Shown: positions 22,849-31,470, counted from the first letter of the stretch. The stretch is DNA of 64,000 nt from Ornithinimicrobium flavum (GCF_004526345.1 NZ_CP038213.1:1178001-1242000); one strand, 5' to 3'. Notes: generated by a model from the sequence alone, not told the origin. Made by a program: numbers and translations.

Positions 22849-24084
22849 TCAGCGCCTCGTCGGAGGAGCATCACCCAGGTCGAGCTCACCGCCGGCCAGG
22901 CGGGCGTCGGTGCGCTGGGCGCGGTCGAGGTACTCCCGCGACTTCTCCACCTCGCCCTCCAGCACGCCGATGGTCTGGGCCATCCCGTCCAGCGCCTGCG
23001 TGCGGAACTGGTCGATGGCGTCCATGGTCGAGTAGATGTTGGCGAAGGCCGCCTGCAGCTGCTCGAGCCCCAGGGTGGCCGAGGCCGCCTGCTCCTGGAT
23101 GGCGACGGAGTTGTCCCGCAGCATCTCGGATGTGCGCTGGATCATCGTCGACGTCGTCTGGTTGAGGGCGGTGATCTGGTCGAGGACCAGGCGCTGGTTG
23201 TTCAGCGCCTGGGCGACCAGGACCGCGGTGCGCAGCGCGGAGACCGTGGTGGTCGAGGCGCGGTCGACACCCTTGATGAGCTCGATGTTGTTCTTCATGA
23301 CGATGTCGATGGCCAGGTAGTTCTGGATCGAGACCGCCAGCTGCGTGAGCAGGTCCTGGTGCTTCTGCCGCACGTAGAACAGGACGTCCTCGCGCATCGC
23401 CTTGGCGCGGTCGGGGTCGGTCTCGTCGAGCTCAGCGATCTTGGCCGCGACCCGGGCGTCCAGCTTCTCGGCGATGTAGACGTACTGGTTGAGCCGGCCC
23501 ATCGCGTCCCACAGCTGCTGCTTCTCCATGTTGAGCGCCGCGTTGTCCTTGGCGAGCTCGTCCTGGCCGTTGCGCAGGGCGTGGAGGATCGCGTCGAGGT
23601 GCTTCTCGGCCGACTCGTACTTCTGGAAGTAGTTGGTGAGCCGGTCGGTGAAGGGGAGGCGCTCGATCCACTTCTTGGGCCCGGTGGCCTGCTTGGGGTC
23701 GAGGTCCTCGACGGTGCGGCGCAGCTCCATGAGGGTCTGGCCGACCTTGGACTCCTTGGAGACACCGCCCTGCTGCAGCGCGCGCACGGGCGACTTGAGC
23801 AACCGGTTGGAGGTCTCGGCGGCCGCCCGGATGTCCTGGTCGCCCATGGTCCGCACGTCGGCCGCCTTCTGGGCGAACTCCGGGGACCGGGTCTCGACCT
23901 CGGTCAGGCCGTGCAGGAAGGCGTCGACCTTGGCGTCCAGCGCCGGCACCGCGGCCGGGTCGACCTGCGGGGCCATCCTGGGCGCGGCGGTCTGCGTCAC
24001 GGGCGCGGCGGGGGCGGGTGCGGTGAGCACCAGCGGACCCGGGGCGGCAAGGGGCTCGGGCGCGGCGAGCGGCTGATCGGTCAT
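22849..24084 (-). CDS. TelA-like toxic anion resistance family protein
   Basis: The 411-residue product has a Pro/Ala-rich N-terminus followed by continuous helices typical of the TelA/KlaA family. Examples are GDQDIRAAAETSNRLLKSPV, WIERLPFTDRLTNYFQKY, LLTQLAVSIQNYLAIDIVMK and NNIELIKGVDRASTTTVSAL. ATG 24084 has AGGAG upstream. It is the first gene of the minus-strand cluster ending near 9.7 kb. TelA was named for tellurite resistance, but chromosomal homologs are broadly tied to envelope stress with XpaC-like and AAA partners. No terB, terC or terD is seen. Confidence 0.88.
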   Translation of the reverse strand: MTDQPLAAPEPLAAPGPLVLTAPAPAAPVTQTAAPRMAPQVDPAAVPALDAKVDAFLHGLTEVETRSPEFAQKAADVRTMGDQDIRAAAETSNRLLKSPVRALQQGGVSKESKVGQTLMELRRTVEDLDPKQATGPKKWIERLPFTDRLTNYFQKYESAEKHLDAILHALRNGQDELAKDNAALNMEKQQLWDAMGRLNQYVYIAEKLDARVAAKIAELDETDPDRAKAMREDVLFYVRQKHQDLLTQLAVSIQNYLAIDIVMKNNIELIKGVDRASTTTVSALRTAVLVAQALNNQRLVLDQITALNQTTSTMIQRTSEMLRDNSVAIQEQAASATLGLEQLQAAFANIYSTMDAIDQFRTQALDGMAQTIGVLEGEVEKSREYLDRAQRTDARLAGGELDLGDAPPTRR

Positions 24085-24222
24085 CGTCGTCTCCTGTGCT
24101 GGTCGCGGTGCGTGGATCCCATCCCCCTGACGTGGACGGCCCCGCCTTGCTGACGCTCTCATTGTGTCGTGGGTTCCCAGCCAACCACACGGGGGTGACG
24201 GACCACCGGTGAGCAGCAGCGC

Positions 24223-24251
24223 TTGACATCGAACAGGTGTTCGACTAAGGT
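24223..24251 (+). promoter_or_regulatory. strong promoter of the DUF222-HNH gene
   Basis: A perfect -35 TTGACA (24223-24228) and a -10 TAAGGT (24246-24251) are separated by 17 bp. Transcription should start near 24258, giving a leader of about 55 nt before ATG 24314. The spacer contains a LexA box. Confidence 0.85.
24229..24244. promoter_or_regulatory. LexA (SOS) box
   Basis: The sequence TCGAACAGGTGTTCGA is an exact TCGAAC-N4-GTTCGA palindrome, the actinobacterial SOS box. It fills the spacer between -35 and -10, so LexA would block polymerase directly and DNA damage would switch the downstream gene on. Confidence 0.88.
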
Positions 24252-24313
24252 GACGGTATGCCGCACAGGGGAGCGGCCCGGGCGGGACGTCCGGCACCGA
24301 GGGGGTGGATGTC

Positions 24314-26590
24314 ATGGGGAGCATTGACCGCGACGACGAGGGGGCGCGACAGCTCCGGCTCGTGCGGGGGGAGGGCCCACGTCCGGCGTGGGAAGGGGGA
24401 ACGGCCCGATCGTCTGGTGGCCCGGACCCGTCCGCCGTGGCGCTCCAGGAGGCGCTGCGCGCATCAGGTATGCCGGAGGCGCTCGCCTCCACCTGCGCCG
24501 TCGTCCTCCCGGCCATCACCCGGCTGGTCGTCCAGGGAGCTGACGTCTTCCTCCAGCCGTCGGAAGCCATCTCGGTGGCCGAGGAGGCGGCGGCCATGAC
24601 GTCCCTGCTGGAGGGGTGCCGCATGCTCGCCGCCCGCGATCTTGCCGTGGAAGCCGGTTCGGTCATCCTGGCCGAGCGGGGCACCGAGTCCGCGGACTCC
24701 ATGGCCAGGACGGTGAGGGAGCGCTGGGAGGCGACGTGCCGCGCCCTCAGCGCCGAGGAGCTCGCGGCCGCCACGGGTCAGGGTCGCTGGCACACGCGCG
24801 AGACGGCGGCGATCGGCCTGGCGCCCCCGCCCCTGATGGAGCACGTGCTCACCGGGTTGCGCACGGGGGTGGCGCGATGGTCGCTCGTCACGGCCTTCTG
24901 GCGGCGGTGCTGGAGCAACCCGAGGATCCCCCGCGAGGTGGCGATCGAGATCGCGGGGGCGCTCTTCGGGGACGACCTCAGCCGGGTCGTCGTCGAGCGG
25001 ATCACCGCCGACGGAGAGCTGTCCCGCGCCCCGTGGGGTGACAAGCAGTTCCACCAGGCTCTGGAGCGCGAGGCCACCCGCCGGGAGGCGCAGGACCCGG
25101 CGGCGACGGCGGCGGACCGTGCGGAGCAGCACCGGCGACGCAACGCCTTCGGGTTCGTCGACGACGACGGCAGTGGCCAGGTCGTCATCAGCGGTGACAC
25201 GGCCTCGGTGTCCGCCTGCGTGGACCGGCTCCACGTCCTCGCGCGACGGGCGCGGGCAGCGGGAGACGAGCGGACGGAGCCGCAGCTGCGGTCAGACATC
25301 GCCCGCTCACTGCTGCTCCACGGGGTCCTGCCCCTGCCGGACCTGGGTGATGAGATCGGGGTGATCACCCCTGACGACATCGAGAGCCTCGTGCAGATCC
25401 TTTCGGGCACACCCAGCTACGAGCTGCAGGTCGTCGTGCCGTGGGACTCCCTCGGCGCGCACGCGCTCGTTCCCCTCGACGGGGCCACAGGATTCGTCAA
25501 CGTGCCCCACGAGGTCGGCGCAGCCGAAGGCGACCCCGAGGACGGAGCCGCTGCTGCGCCCGGGTCTCACCCGGCCGCGAGCGACGGTGTCGGTCGGGTC
25601 CTCGGAAGGTTCCCACGGTTCCTCACCAAGGCCGAGGTGCTGGCCATCGCCGGCGGACATGGCGTCACCCTGTCCAGGCTCCTCATCGATCCGGCCGACG
25701 GGCGGTGCCTCGAGAGGACCGTCGCCGCCTACCGGCCCGACGCGACCATGCGCGCCCAGATCCGGGCGGCGGACGTCTTCAGCCGCTTCCCGGGGTCGAC
25801 GATCCCGGTCCGGGACGGGGACCTCGACCACGTCGTCCCGTACCTCCTGGGCGGTCCCACCACCGAGCTCAACCTCCAGGGGCTGCACCGCACGGGGCAC
25901 GTCCTCAAGACGTCGGAGCACTGGAAGGCTCAGATGGATGCGACTCGCAACGTCACGTGGACGAGCTTCTTCGGGAGGCTCTACACGACGAGGACCCACG
26001 ACTACCGTCAGTACCTCTCCTCCGTCTCGGCCCTCCCCGGACCCCTCACGGGTCGTGCTCCTGACCTGATGGGGTCCACCTCGGCTCGTGCTGGTGACGC
26101 ACCGCGGGACCATGCCCAGGAACGGCGGGACCATGCCCACGAACATCGGGATCCTGCCCAGGACCGTCGGGACGAGCGCCACCTCGCCTCGTTTTTGACC
26201 TACGCCGCGCTCTGCGCCCGTCGGGCGGGAGCGCCGCTGGAGAAGCCCGGCGACGACCCCACATCCGACGAATGGCTGGCCAGCGACTCCTACCGGGCGA
26301 TCTGGGTGCGGCACACCCGGCCTGACGGCAGGAAGGTCCCCGGGCCACGGCCTGGCACCCCGTCGCCCGAGCAGCTGATCACCGTCGATCCCCGGAGCAT
26401 CCTCGAGGCGGATCAGTGGACGGAGGCCGTTCGCGCGGACGGACCTGCGAGGCCCGGAAGCGCCACCAAGGGTGAGGGCGACCCGCGCGGTGAGGGCGAC
26501 GCCGGCGGTGAGGGCGATGTGCGCGGCGAGGGTGACGCGCGAGGTCACAGTGGTGGGCGGCCGGGCGGCGACGATCCCGTCCCCTTCTGA
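24314..26590 (+). CDS. DUF222 HNH endonuclease (13E12-type), SOS controlled
   Basis: The product of about 758 residues has an N-terminal helical DUF222 region and an HNH nuclease motif near residues 503-540 (DLDHVVPYLLGG, then ELNLQGLHRTGHVLKT). The tail is hydrophilic, with His/Arg/Asp repeats (AQERRDHAHEHRD) and a terminal EGD-rich repeat. ATG 24314 lies about 8 nt after a GAGGGGG stretch; GTG 24305 is the alternative. The family includes the mycobacterial 13E12 repeat proteins, some reported as LexA-regulated, which fits the SOS box here. Substrate is unknown. The long variable tail is unusual for the family. Confidence 0.9.
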   Translation: MGSIDRDDEGARQLRLVRGEGPRPAWEGGTARSSGGPDPSAVALQEALRASGMPEALASTCAVVLPAITRLVVQGADVFLQPSEAISVAEEAAAMTSLLEGCRMLAARDLAVEAGSVILAERGTESADSMARTVRERWEATCRALSAEELAAATGQGRWHTRETAAIGLAPPPLMEHVLTGLRTGVARWSLVTAFWRRCWSNPRIPREVAIEIAGALFGDDLSRVVVERITADGELSRAPWGDKQFHQALEREATRREAQDPAATAADRAEQHRRRNAFGFVDDDGSGQVVISGDTASVSACVDRLHVLARRARAAGDERTEPQLRSDIARSLLLHGVLPLPDLGDEIGVITPDDIESLVQILSGTPSYELQVVVPWDSLGAHALVPLDGATGFVNVPHEVGAAEGDPEDGAAAAPGSHPAASDGVGRVLGRFPRFLTKAEVLAIAGGHGVTLSRLLIDPADGRCLERTVAAYRPDATMRAQIRAADVFSRFPGSTIPVRDGDLDHVVPYLLGGPTTELNLQGLHRTGHVLKTSEHWKAQMDATRNVTWTSFFGRLYTTRTHDYRQYLSSVSALPGPLTGRAPDLMGSTSARAGDAPRDHAQERRDHAHEHRDPAQDRRDERHLASFLTYAALCARRAGAPLEKPGDDPTSDEWLASDSYRAIWVRHTRPDGRKVPGPRPGTPSPEQLITVDPRSILEADQWTEAVRADGPARPGSATKGEGDPRGEGDAGGEGDVRGEGDARGHSGGRPGGDDPVPF

Positions 26591-26605
26591 TCGGGCCCCG
26601 CCGCA

Positions 26606-26649
26606 GGTCAAGACTCGGTCAAGGAAAGGTCTGCACTTGGTCAAGGTTG
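26606..26649. promoter_or_regulatory. four tandem 11-nt direct repeat units (GGTCAAG type)
   Basis: Units start at 26606, 26617, 26628 and 26639, each exactly 11 nt. Three begin GGTCAAG and the third GGTCTGC. Eleven-nt direct repeats are the binding pattern of OmpR-family response regulators such as PhoP in Streptomyces. The array ends 11 nt before the -35 of the lipase promoter, a position suited to activation. The identity of the regulator is inference. Confidence 0.75.
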
Positions 26650-26660
26650 CGCGCGAGGCC

Positions 26661-26690
26661 TTGTCGGCCGCCGAAGTGACTCGCCAGTAT
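26661..26690 (+). promoter_or_regulatory. promoter of the SGNH lipase gene, leaderless
   Basis: TTGTCG (26661-26666) and CAGTAT (26685-26690) are 18 bp apart. The -10 ends 6 nt before ATG 26697, so the mRNA probably begins at the start codon. Confidence 0.6.
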
Positions 26691-26696
26691 CGGAAG

Positions 26697-27845
26697 ATGA
26701 CTCGACGACGCGTCACCACCCGTCCCGCACTGCTCGCCGCCGGTGCCACGGCCCTCGCCCTGTCCCTCCCCGCAGCACCCGCCGTCGCCGACGGTTCGGC
26801 GCTTAAGGTCGCTGTGGGCCTGACCTCTGGAGCCGCCGCAGGCCTGAGCTCCGATGCCGCCGCCGGGACGTCCTACGTCGCCCTGGGTGACTCGTTCTCC
26901 TCCGGCACCGGGACCCGCGCGTCGACCGGGGACTGCTACCGCTCGCCCTACGGCTACCCGGCGCTGCTGGCGGCCCGCCACGGTCTGCACCTCGACTACC
27001 AGGCCTGCAGCGGGGCCACGACCGCCGACGTGCACGCCAACCAGCTGGCGGCGCTCACCACCGAGACCGACTACGTGACGATGACGATCGGCGGCAACGA
27101 CCTCGACTTCGCGGGCGTGATCACCCAGTGCGCTCTCCCGGGGTGGTTGTCGAACTGCGACGGCAGGATCAACAGCTCGCTCACCCTGCTGCGGACGACC
27201 ATGCCGAGCCGCTACGACACCCTTTTCGCGCAGGTGGGGACCCGTGCTCCGAACGCCGACGTCGTCATCGGCTCCTACCCGCGTCTCTTCAACGGCCGGG
27301 ACTGCCACCTGGCCACCTTCTTCAGCTCCTCGGAGATGAGCCGGCTGAACGCCGCGACCGACGAGCTCGCGGGCACCATCGCCCAGCGTTCGCAGGCGGC
27401 GGGGTTCCGGTATGTCGACCCCCGCCCTGCCTTTGTCGGTCACGCCGTGTGCGACTCCACCGAGTGGGTGAACGGTCTGAGCAGCCCCATCGTCGAGTCC
27501 TTCCACCCCAACCGCGCGGGCAACGTCGGGTATGCCGACGTCTTCTGGCCCGGCACCGGCGCGGCGGTGACCACCTCCGCCGCGACGTCCGTGGACTCCA
27601 CGTCGGCCGGGACCGGGTCCGACGACCACCACGAGCAGGCCGTCCGGGCTCAGGCCGACGCCGTGCTCGCCATGGAGCTCACCAGCCGCTCCCACCTGGC
27701 GTCCGCCCGCGCCGAGGGCGTCAACACGGGGGAGCTGGTGCGTCTGGTCGGTCAGCTCCGATCGGGCAACCTCACCGTGGTCGAGCAGGCGCTGGCCGAC
27801 CTCGCTCGGATGGACAGGGTGCACGAGGCCCGGACCGACGGCTGA
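26697..27845 (+). CDS. secreted SGNH/GDSL lipase-esterase
   Basis: The 382-residue product has a signal peptide (ALLAAGATALALSLPAAPAVA) and an SGNH hydrolase domain. Block I is YVALGDSFSSGTGT (catalytic Ser), block III TIGGNDLDF, and block V SSPIVESFHPNRAGN (catalytic His). Cysteines in QACSG, ITQCALPGWLSNCDG and DCHLATFF suit secreted enzymes of the Streptomyces lipase type. A C-terminal helical extension of about 90 residues follows the catalytic domain. ATG 26697 is chosen from the leaderless promoter; there is no ribosome site. The upstream repeat array suggests response-regulator control. Confidence 0.88.
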   Translation: MTRRRVTTRPALLAAGATALALSLPAAPAVADGSALKVAVGLTSGAAAGLSSDAAAGTSYVALGDSFSSGTGTRASTGDCYRSPYGYPALLAARHGLHLDYQACSGATTADVHANQLAALTTETDYVTMTIGGNDLDFAGVITQCALPGWLSNCDGRINSSLTLLRTTMPSRYDTLFAQVGTRAPNADVVIGSYPRLFNGRDCHLATFFSSSEMSRLNAATDELAGTIAQRSQAAGFRYVDPRPAFVGHAVCDSTEWVNGLSSPIVESFHPNRAGNVGYADVFWPGTGAAVTTSAATSVDSTSAGTGSDDHHEQAVRAQADAVLAMELTSRSHLASARAEGVNTGELVRLVGQLRSGNLTVVEQALADLARMDRVHEARTDG

Positions 27846-27931
27846 GGGAGCTGCTGTCCGGCGGGAGGACCGGGCGCGGATGAACCGTCGGGCACGGCTG
27901 CGATAGTGGGACGACGCAGAGGAGGTGCGCC

Positions 27932-28636
27932 GTGTCCGCCGAGCAGCCCCACCACGGGGGACGTGACGAGCTGTGCGTCGCCCGGGTCCCGCTCTTCCAG
28001 GGGCTGACGTATGCCGAGCAGCTGGACGTGGCCTCGGTGGCCAGACCGACCCAGGTGGACAAGGGCGAGCAGATCTACGCCGCGGGTGCGCCCACCGCGC
28101 AGCTGATGGTGGTGCACACAGGGCAGGTCAAGATCTCCCGGCTCAGCGTGGACGGTCATGAGCAGATCGTCCGTGTCCTGGGCCCGGGTGACTTCGTGGG
28201 GGAGTCGGCGTTCCTCACCGGGGCCAGGCCCGACCACTTCGCCGTGGCCCTGGAGCCGGGCAGCCTGTGCGTCTTCGCGCACGACGACCTGGGACGGTTG
28301 ATCGCGCAGCACCCCAGCGTCGGGCTCCGCATGCTCCAGACGGTGAGCAGAAGGCTGGACCAGACCGAGCAGCGGCTCGCGGCCGCGGTGTCGGTCGACG
28401 TCCCCTCCCGGCTCGCGGACTACCTCCTCGGCCTGCCGGCGCGGCACACCGACGGGGCGGTCGAGGTCACCCTGCCCCTGGCGAAGAAGGACATCGCCTC
28501 CTTGCTCGACACCACCCCGGAGTCCCTGAGCCGCCACCTGCGCCGGCTCGCTGACGCGGGCCTCATCGAGCCCGGCCGGGGGCGCCGCATCGTCCTCACC
28601 GACGTCGACGCGCTGACCGACCTGGCCGGCAGCTGA
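27932..28636 (+). CDS. Crp/Fnr family transcriptional regulator
   Basis: The 234-residue product has an N-terminal cyclic-nucleotide-binding-like beta barrel ([20 protein letters not shown], then [14 protein letters not shown]) and a C-terminal winged helix ([20 protein letters not shown], then [18 protein letters not shown]). The cysteine in [14 protein letters not shown] near the N-terminus recalls Fnr-type redox sensors, but the full four-Cys cluster set is absent, so an iron-sulfur sensor is not supported. GTG 27932 follows GAGGAGG. Its targets are unknown; it may control the convergent or flanking genes. Confidence 0.88.
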   Translation: MSAEQPHHGGRDELCVARVPLFQGLTYAEQLDVASVARPTQVDKGEQIYAAGAPTAQLMVVHTGQVKISRLSVDGHEQIVRVLGPGDFVGESAFLTGARPDHFAVALEPGSLCVFAHDDLGRLIAQHPSVGLRMLQTVSRRLDQTEQRLAAAVSVDVPSRLADYLLGLPARHTDGAVEVTLPLAKKDIASLLDTTPESLSRHLRRLADAGLIEPGRGRRIVLTDVDALTDLAGS

Positions 28637-28713
28637 TCCGGCCCCCGGACCGACTCCAAGCCGACTCCGAGCCGGCCCCCGAGATGGCCCGGGCGCCGTG
28701 GGCCGCATACCTC

Positions 28714-29031
28714 TCAGTCCGTCCGGATCGTCAGCCCGACGGTGACGACGTCCCCCAGCTCGATGCCCTCGGCTCGTCGCACGGCGTCCTTGAGCGGCAC
28801 CCACCAGGCGCCCTGCCTCGGCCACAGGGACGTGGTGAACTCCGTGGTCCCGACCTGCCCCAGGACGGGGATCATCCCCCAGCCGTAGGTCACGTCCCGC
28901 ATGATCTCGGTGAGCCACCGCGACTCCTCCGACGGAGCCACCACGAAGTGGAAGGGCGCCGGCCCCCGCCACTCGACGACCTCCCCGCTGAACTCGAGGT
29001 CGTGGGCCCCGGGATCGTCAGACCTGCCCAT
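28714..29031 (-). CDS. DUF1905 domain protein
   Basis: The 105-residue product matches the small DUF1905 beta-barrel family: [19 protein letters not shown], then [26 protein letters not shown] and [18 protein letters not shown]. Function is unknown. ATG 29031 is preceded by a leaderless -10 and faces away from the PLP-enzyme gene at 29068. The N-terminal codons give [11 protein letters not shown] before the conserved core. Confidence 0.85.
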   Translation of the reverse strand: MGRSDDPGAHDLEFSGEVVEWRGPAPFHFVVAPSEESRWLTEIMRDVTYGWGMIPVLGQVGTTEFTTSLWPRQGAWWVPLKDAVRRAEGIELGDVVTVGLTIRTD

Positions 29032-29037
29032 GTCCCG

Positions 29038-29043
29038 ACGGTA
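29038..29043 (-). promoter_or_regulatory. -10 element, leaderless start of DUF1905 gene
   Basis: On the minus strand TACCGT is followed by 6 nt and ATG 29031. It lies 11 bp from the divergent -10 at 29055, so the two promoters overlap. Confidence 0.5.
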
Positions 29044-29054
29044 CAGCCGTCGTC

Positions 29055-29060
29055 TACGGT
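29055..29060 (+). promoter_or_regulatory. -10 element, leaderless start of PLP-enzyme gene
   Basis: TACGGT lies 7 nt before GTG 29068. No ribosome site is present. It is back to back with the promoter of the DUF1905 gene. Confidence 0.5.
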
Positions 29061-29067
29061 GCGGAGG

Positions 29068-30204
29068 GTGCAGACGCCGATGCCGATCACCGACCGCACC
29101 GCACCCCGCCCGGCGGTCCGCCCCTGGGTGGACGAGGCCGTCCGGCGGCTCCGCGCGGACGCCAACCGCAGCGCCGACACCCACCTGGTCAGGCTGGACC
29201 TGCCCGCGGGCTGGGACGTCGACGTCTACCTCAAGGACGAGTCCACGCACCCCACCGGCAGCCTCAAGCACCGGCTCGCGCGCTCGCTGTTTCTCTACGC
29301 CCTGTGCAACGGCTACCTGCACGAGGGAACCACCGTGGTCGAGGCGAGCTCGGGGTCGACCGCCGTGTCCGAGGCGCACTTCGCGCGGATGCTGGGCCTG
29401 CCTTTCGTGGCCGTCATGCACCGCCGAACGAGCCCCGAGAAGATCGCGCTGATCGAGCGGGAGGGCGGGCGGTGCGAGTTCGTGGACGACCCGGGGGAGG
29501 TCTACGACGTGTCCCGGGCGATCGCCGAGCGGACCGGCGGGCACTTCATGGACCAGTTCACGTATGCGGAGCGGGCCACCGACTGGCGCGGCAACAACAA
29601 CATCGCCGAGTCGACCCTGGGCCAGCTGTCGATGGAGCGCCACCCGTGCCCGACGTGGGTCGTCGTCGGCGCCGGCACCGGGGGCACCTCGGCGACCTTC
29701 GGCCGCTACTTCCGGCTGCACGGGCTGTCGGCGCAGCTGTGCGTGGTGGACCCGGAGGGCTCGGCCTTCCTGCCCGCGTTCGCCGGCGAGGCCACCTCCG
29801 GCCTCCCGACGGGGTCCCGGATCGAGGGGATCGGGCGGCCCCGGGTCGAGCCGAGCTTCATCCCCGAGGTCGTGGACCGGATGATCGGCGTCCCCGACGC
29901 CGCCTCGGTGGCGACCATGCGGTTCCTGCGCGACCGGGTCGGGATCTCGTGCGGGCCGTCGACGGGGACGGCCGTGTATGCAGCGCTCCGGCTGGCCTGC
30001 GAGCTGCGGGAGCAGGGGAGGTCGGGCTCGATCGTCACCCTCCTGTGCGACGGTGGCGACCGGTACGCCCACACCTACGGGTCGCCGGGGTGGGTGCGCG
30101 AGCAGGGATGGGACTGCGAGGCCTACCTGCCGGTCCTGGGCCGTGCCTGGGACGAGGGGGTGTGGGACGAGGGGGTCTGGCGCGACGGGGTGCCGGCGCG
30201 CTGA
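29068..30204 (+). CDS. PLP-dependent cysteine synthase-family enzyme, probable cysteine desulfhydrase
   Basis: The 378-residue product is a fold-type II PLP enzyme. The PLP lysine is in HPTGSLKHR (Lys67), the substrate loop is [11 protein letters not shown] and the phosphate cup is [14 protein letters not shown]. The overall pattern ([36 protein letters not shown]) resembles the actinobacterial Cds1-type L-cysteine desulfhydrase (Rv3684 group) rather than CysK or CysM. It would release H2S, pyruvate and ammonia from cysteine. GTG 29068 is used because of the leaderless -10; ATG 29080 is an alternative. The last residues repeat WDEGV. Confidence 0.75.
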   Translation: MQTPMPITDRTAPRPAVRPWVDEAVRRLRADANRSADTHLVRLDLPAGWDVDVYLKDESTHPTGSLKHRLARSLFLYALCNGYLHEGTTVVEASSGSTAVSEAHFARMLGLPFVAVMHRRTSPEKIALIEREGGRCEFVDDPGEVYDVSRAIAERTGGHFMDQFTYAERATDWRGNNNIAESTLGQLSMERHPCPTWVVVGAGTGGTSATFGRYFRLHGLSAQLCVVDPEGSAFLPAFAGEATSGLPTGSRIEGIGRPRVEPSFIPEVVDRMIGVPDAASVATMRFLRDRVGISCGPSTGTAVYAALRLACELREQGRSGSIVTLLCDGGDRYAHTYGSPGWVREQGWDCEAYLPVLGRAWDEGVWDEGVWRDGVPAR

Positions 30205-30207
30205 CCG

Positions 30208-30213
30208 TAGGCT
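30208..30213 (+). promoter_or_regulatory. -10 element, leaderless start of DUF445 gene
   Basis: TAGGCT lies 6 nt before GTG 30220 and just after the stop of the upstream gene, so the DUF445 gene can be transcribed separately. Confidence 0.5.
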
Positions 30214-30219
30214 GACCCG

Positions 30220-31470
30220 GTGGAGAAGACCCTGACCCGAGTCGACGACGCCACCCGCCGCGAGGGCCTGCGCCGGATGCGTGTCGTGGCGACCGGGCTG
30301 CTCGTCCTCATGGCGGTCGTCTACGTCCTCACCTACGACCGGGGGCCGGCGTGGGACTACGTCAACGCGGCGGCCGAGGCGGGGATGATCGGCGCGATCG
30401 CGGACTGGTTCGCCGTCACCGCGCTCTTCCGGCACCCGCTGGGGCTGCCCATCCCGCACACGGCGCTGGTCCCTAGACGCAAGGACGACCTGGGGGAGGG
30501 GCTCGAGCAGTTCGTCAGCGACAACTTCCTGACGCCGCAGGTGCTGCGCGAGAAGTTCCTCGACGCGCAGGTGGTGCGCCGGCTCGGGCGGTGGCTGGCC
30601 GAGCCCGCGAACGCCGAGCGGGTCACCTCCGAGGCCGTCCCCTTCCTCCGCCGGGGCCTGGAGCGGGTCGACGAGCACGAGCTGCGGACGCTCATCGAGG
30701 ACGTGCTCATCCCCCGGGTGCGGCGGGAGCCCCTGTCGCCCCTGGCGGGACACCTGCTGGAGCGGGTCGTCGACGACGGGTCCCACCACGGGCTGGTCGA
30801 CCTGGCAGCCCGGGAGCTGCACGCCTGGCTGGCGCTGCACCAGGACGAGGTCGAGGCGATCATCCGCTCCCGCGCCCCCAGCTGGGCACCCGTCTGGGTC
30901 AACGACCAGGTGACCCGTCGCGTCTACCAGGAGCTGCTCCGCTGGGCCAAGGAGGTCAAGGACAACCCCGACCACACCATCCGGCACGCCGTCGACTCCT
31001 ACCTGGCCGAGCTCGGGCGGGACCTGCAGACCGACCCCCGCACCCAGGCCCGCTTCGAGTCGCTCAAGGAGCGGCTGCTCGAGCACCCGCAGGTCGCCAC
31101 CACCGGCGTCCGCCTGGGGGAGACGTTGCGCAACACCGTCCTCGAGGCGCTGGAGGACCCGCACAGCGTGCTCCGCGAACGGATGGCGAGCGGCCTGGCC
31201 GGGCTGGGCCGGCGGGTCGTCGAGGACGACGGGGTGCGCGCCCGGCTGGACGCCTGGAGCGCGGACACGGTCGTGGGTCTCATGGAGCGCTACGGGCCCG
31301 AGCTCACCTCGGTCATCTCCACCACCATCAAGCGGTGGGACGCGCGGGAGGCCTCGGAGAAGATCGAGCTGCACGTCGGGCGGGACCTGCAGTTCATCCG
31401 GCTCAACGGGACCGTCGTCGGCGCCCTCGTTGGGCTCGTCATCCACGGCGTCTCGCAGCTGGTCCTCTGA
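30220..31470 (+). CDS. DUF445 family membrane protein
   Basis: The 416-residue product has an N-terminal transmembrane segment (VVATGLLVLMAVVYVLTY), the family signature AAAEAGMIGAIADWFAVTAL with LFRHPLGLPIPHTALVPRRK, a long helical middle part, and a C-terminal transmembrane helix (LNGTVVGALVGLVIHGVSQL). The YjiN/DUF445 family has no established function; the fold suggests a membrane-tethered helical scaffold. It follows the PLP-enzyme gene by 15 nt. Confidence 0.88.
   Translation: MEKTLTRVDDATRREGLRRMRVVATGLLVLMAVVYVLTYDRGPAWDYVNAAAEAGMIGAIADWFAVTALFRHPLGLPIPHTALVPRRKDDLGEGLEQFVSDNFLTPQVLREKFLDAQVVRRLGRWLAEPANAERVTSEAVPFLRRGLERVDEHELRTLIEDVLIPRVRREPLSPLAGHLLERVVDDGSHHGLVDLAARELHAWLALHQDEVEAIIRSRAPSWAPVWVNDQVTRRVYQELLRWAKEVKDNPDHTIRHAVDSYLAELGRDLQTDPRTQARFESLKERLLEHPQVATTGVRLGETLRNTVLEALEDPHSVLRERMASGLAGLGRRVVEDDGVRARLDAWSADTVVGLMERYGPELTSVISTTIKRWDAREASEKIELHVGRDLQFIRLNGTVVGALVGLVIHGVSQLVL

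Noticed and set aside
9735..24084. Complete tellurite-resistance (ter) operon
   Set aside because: TelA-like and TerY-like proteins occur, but terB, terC, terD and terZ are not seen; resistance to tellurite is not claimed.
24258..24599. Leaderless small gene at ATG 24258 after the SOS promoter
   Set aside because: The -10 to ATG distance fits, but the frame overlaps the DUF222 gene with no motif and no codon bias; it could at most be a leader peptide.
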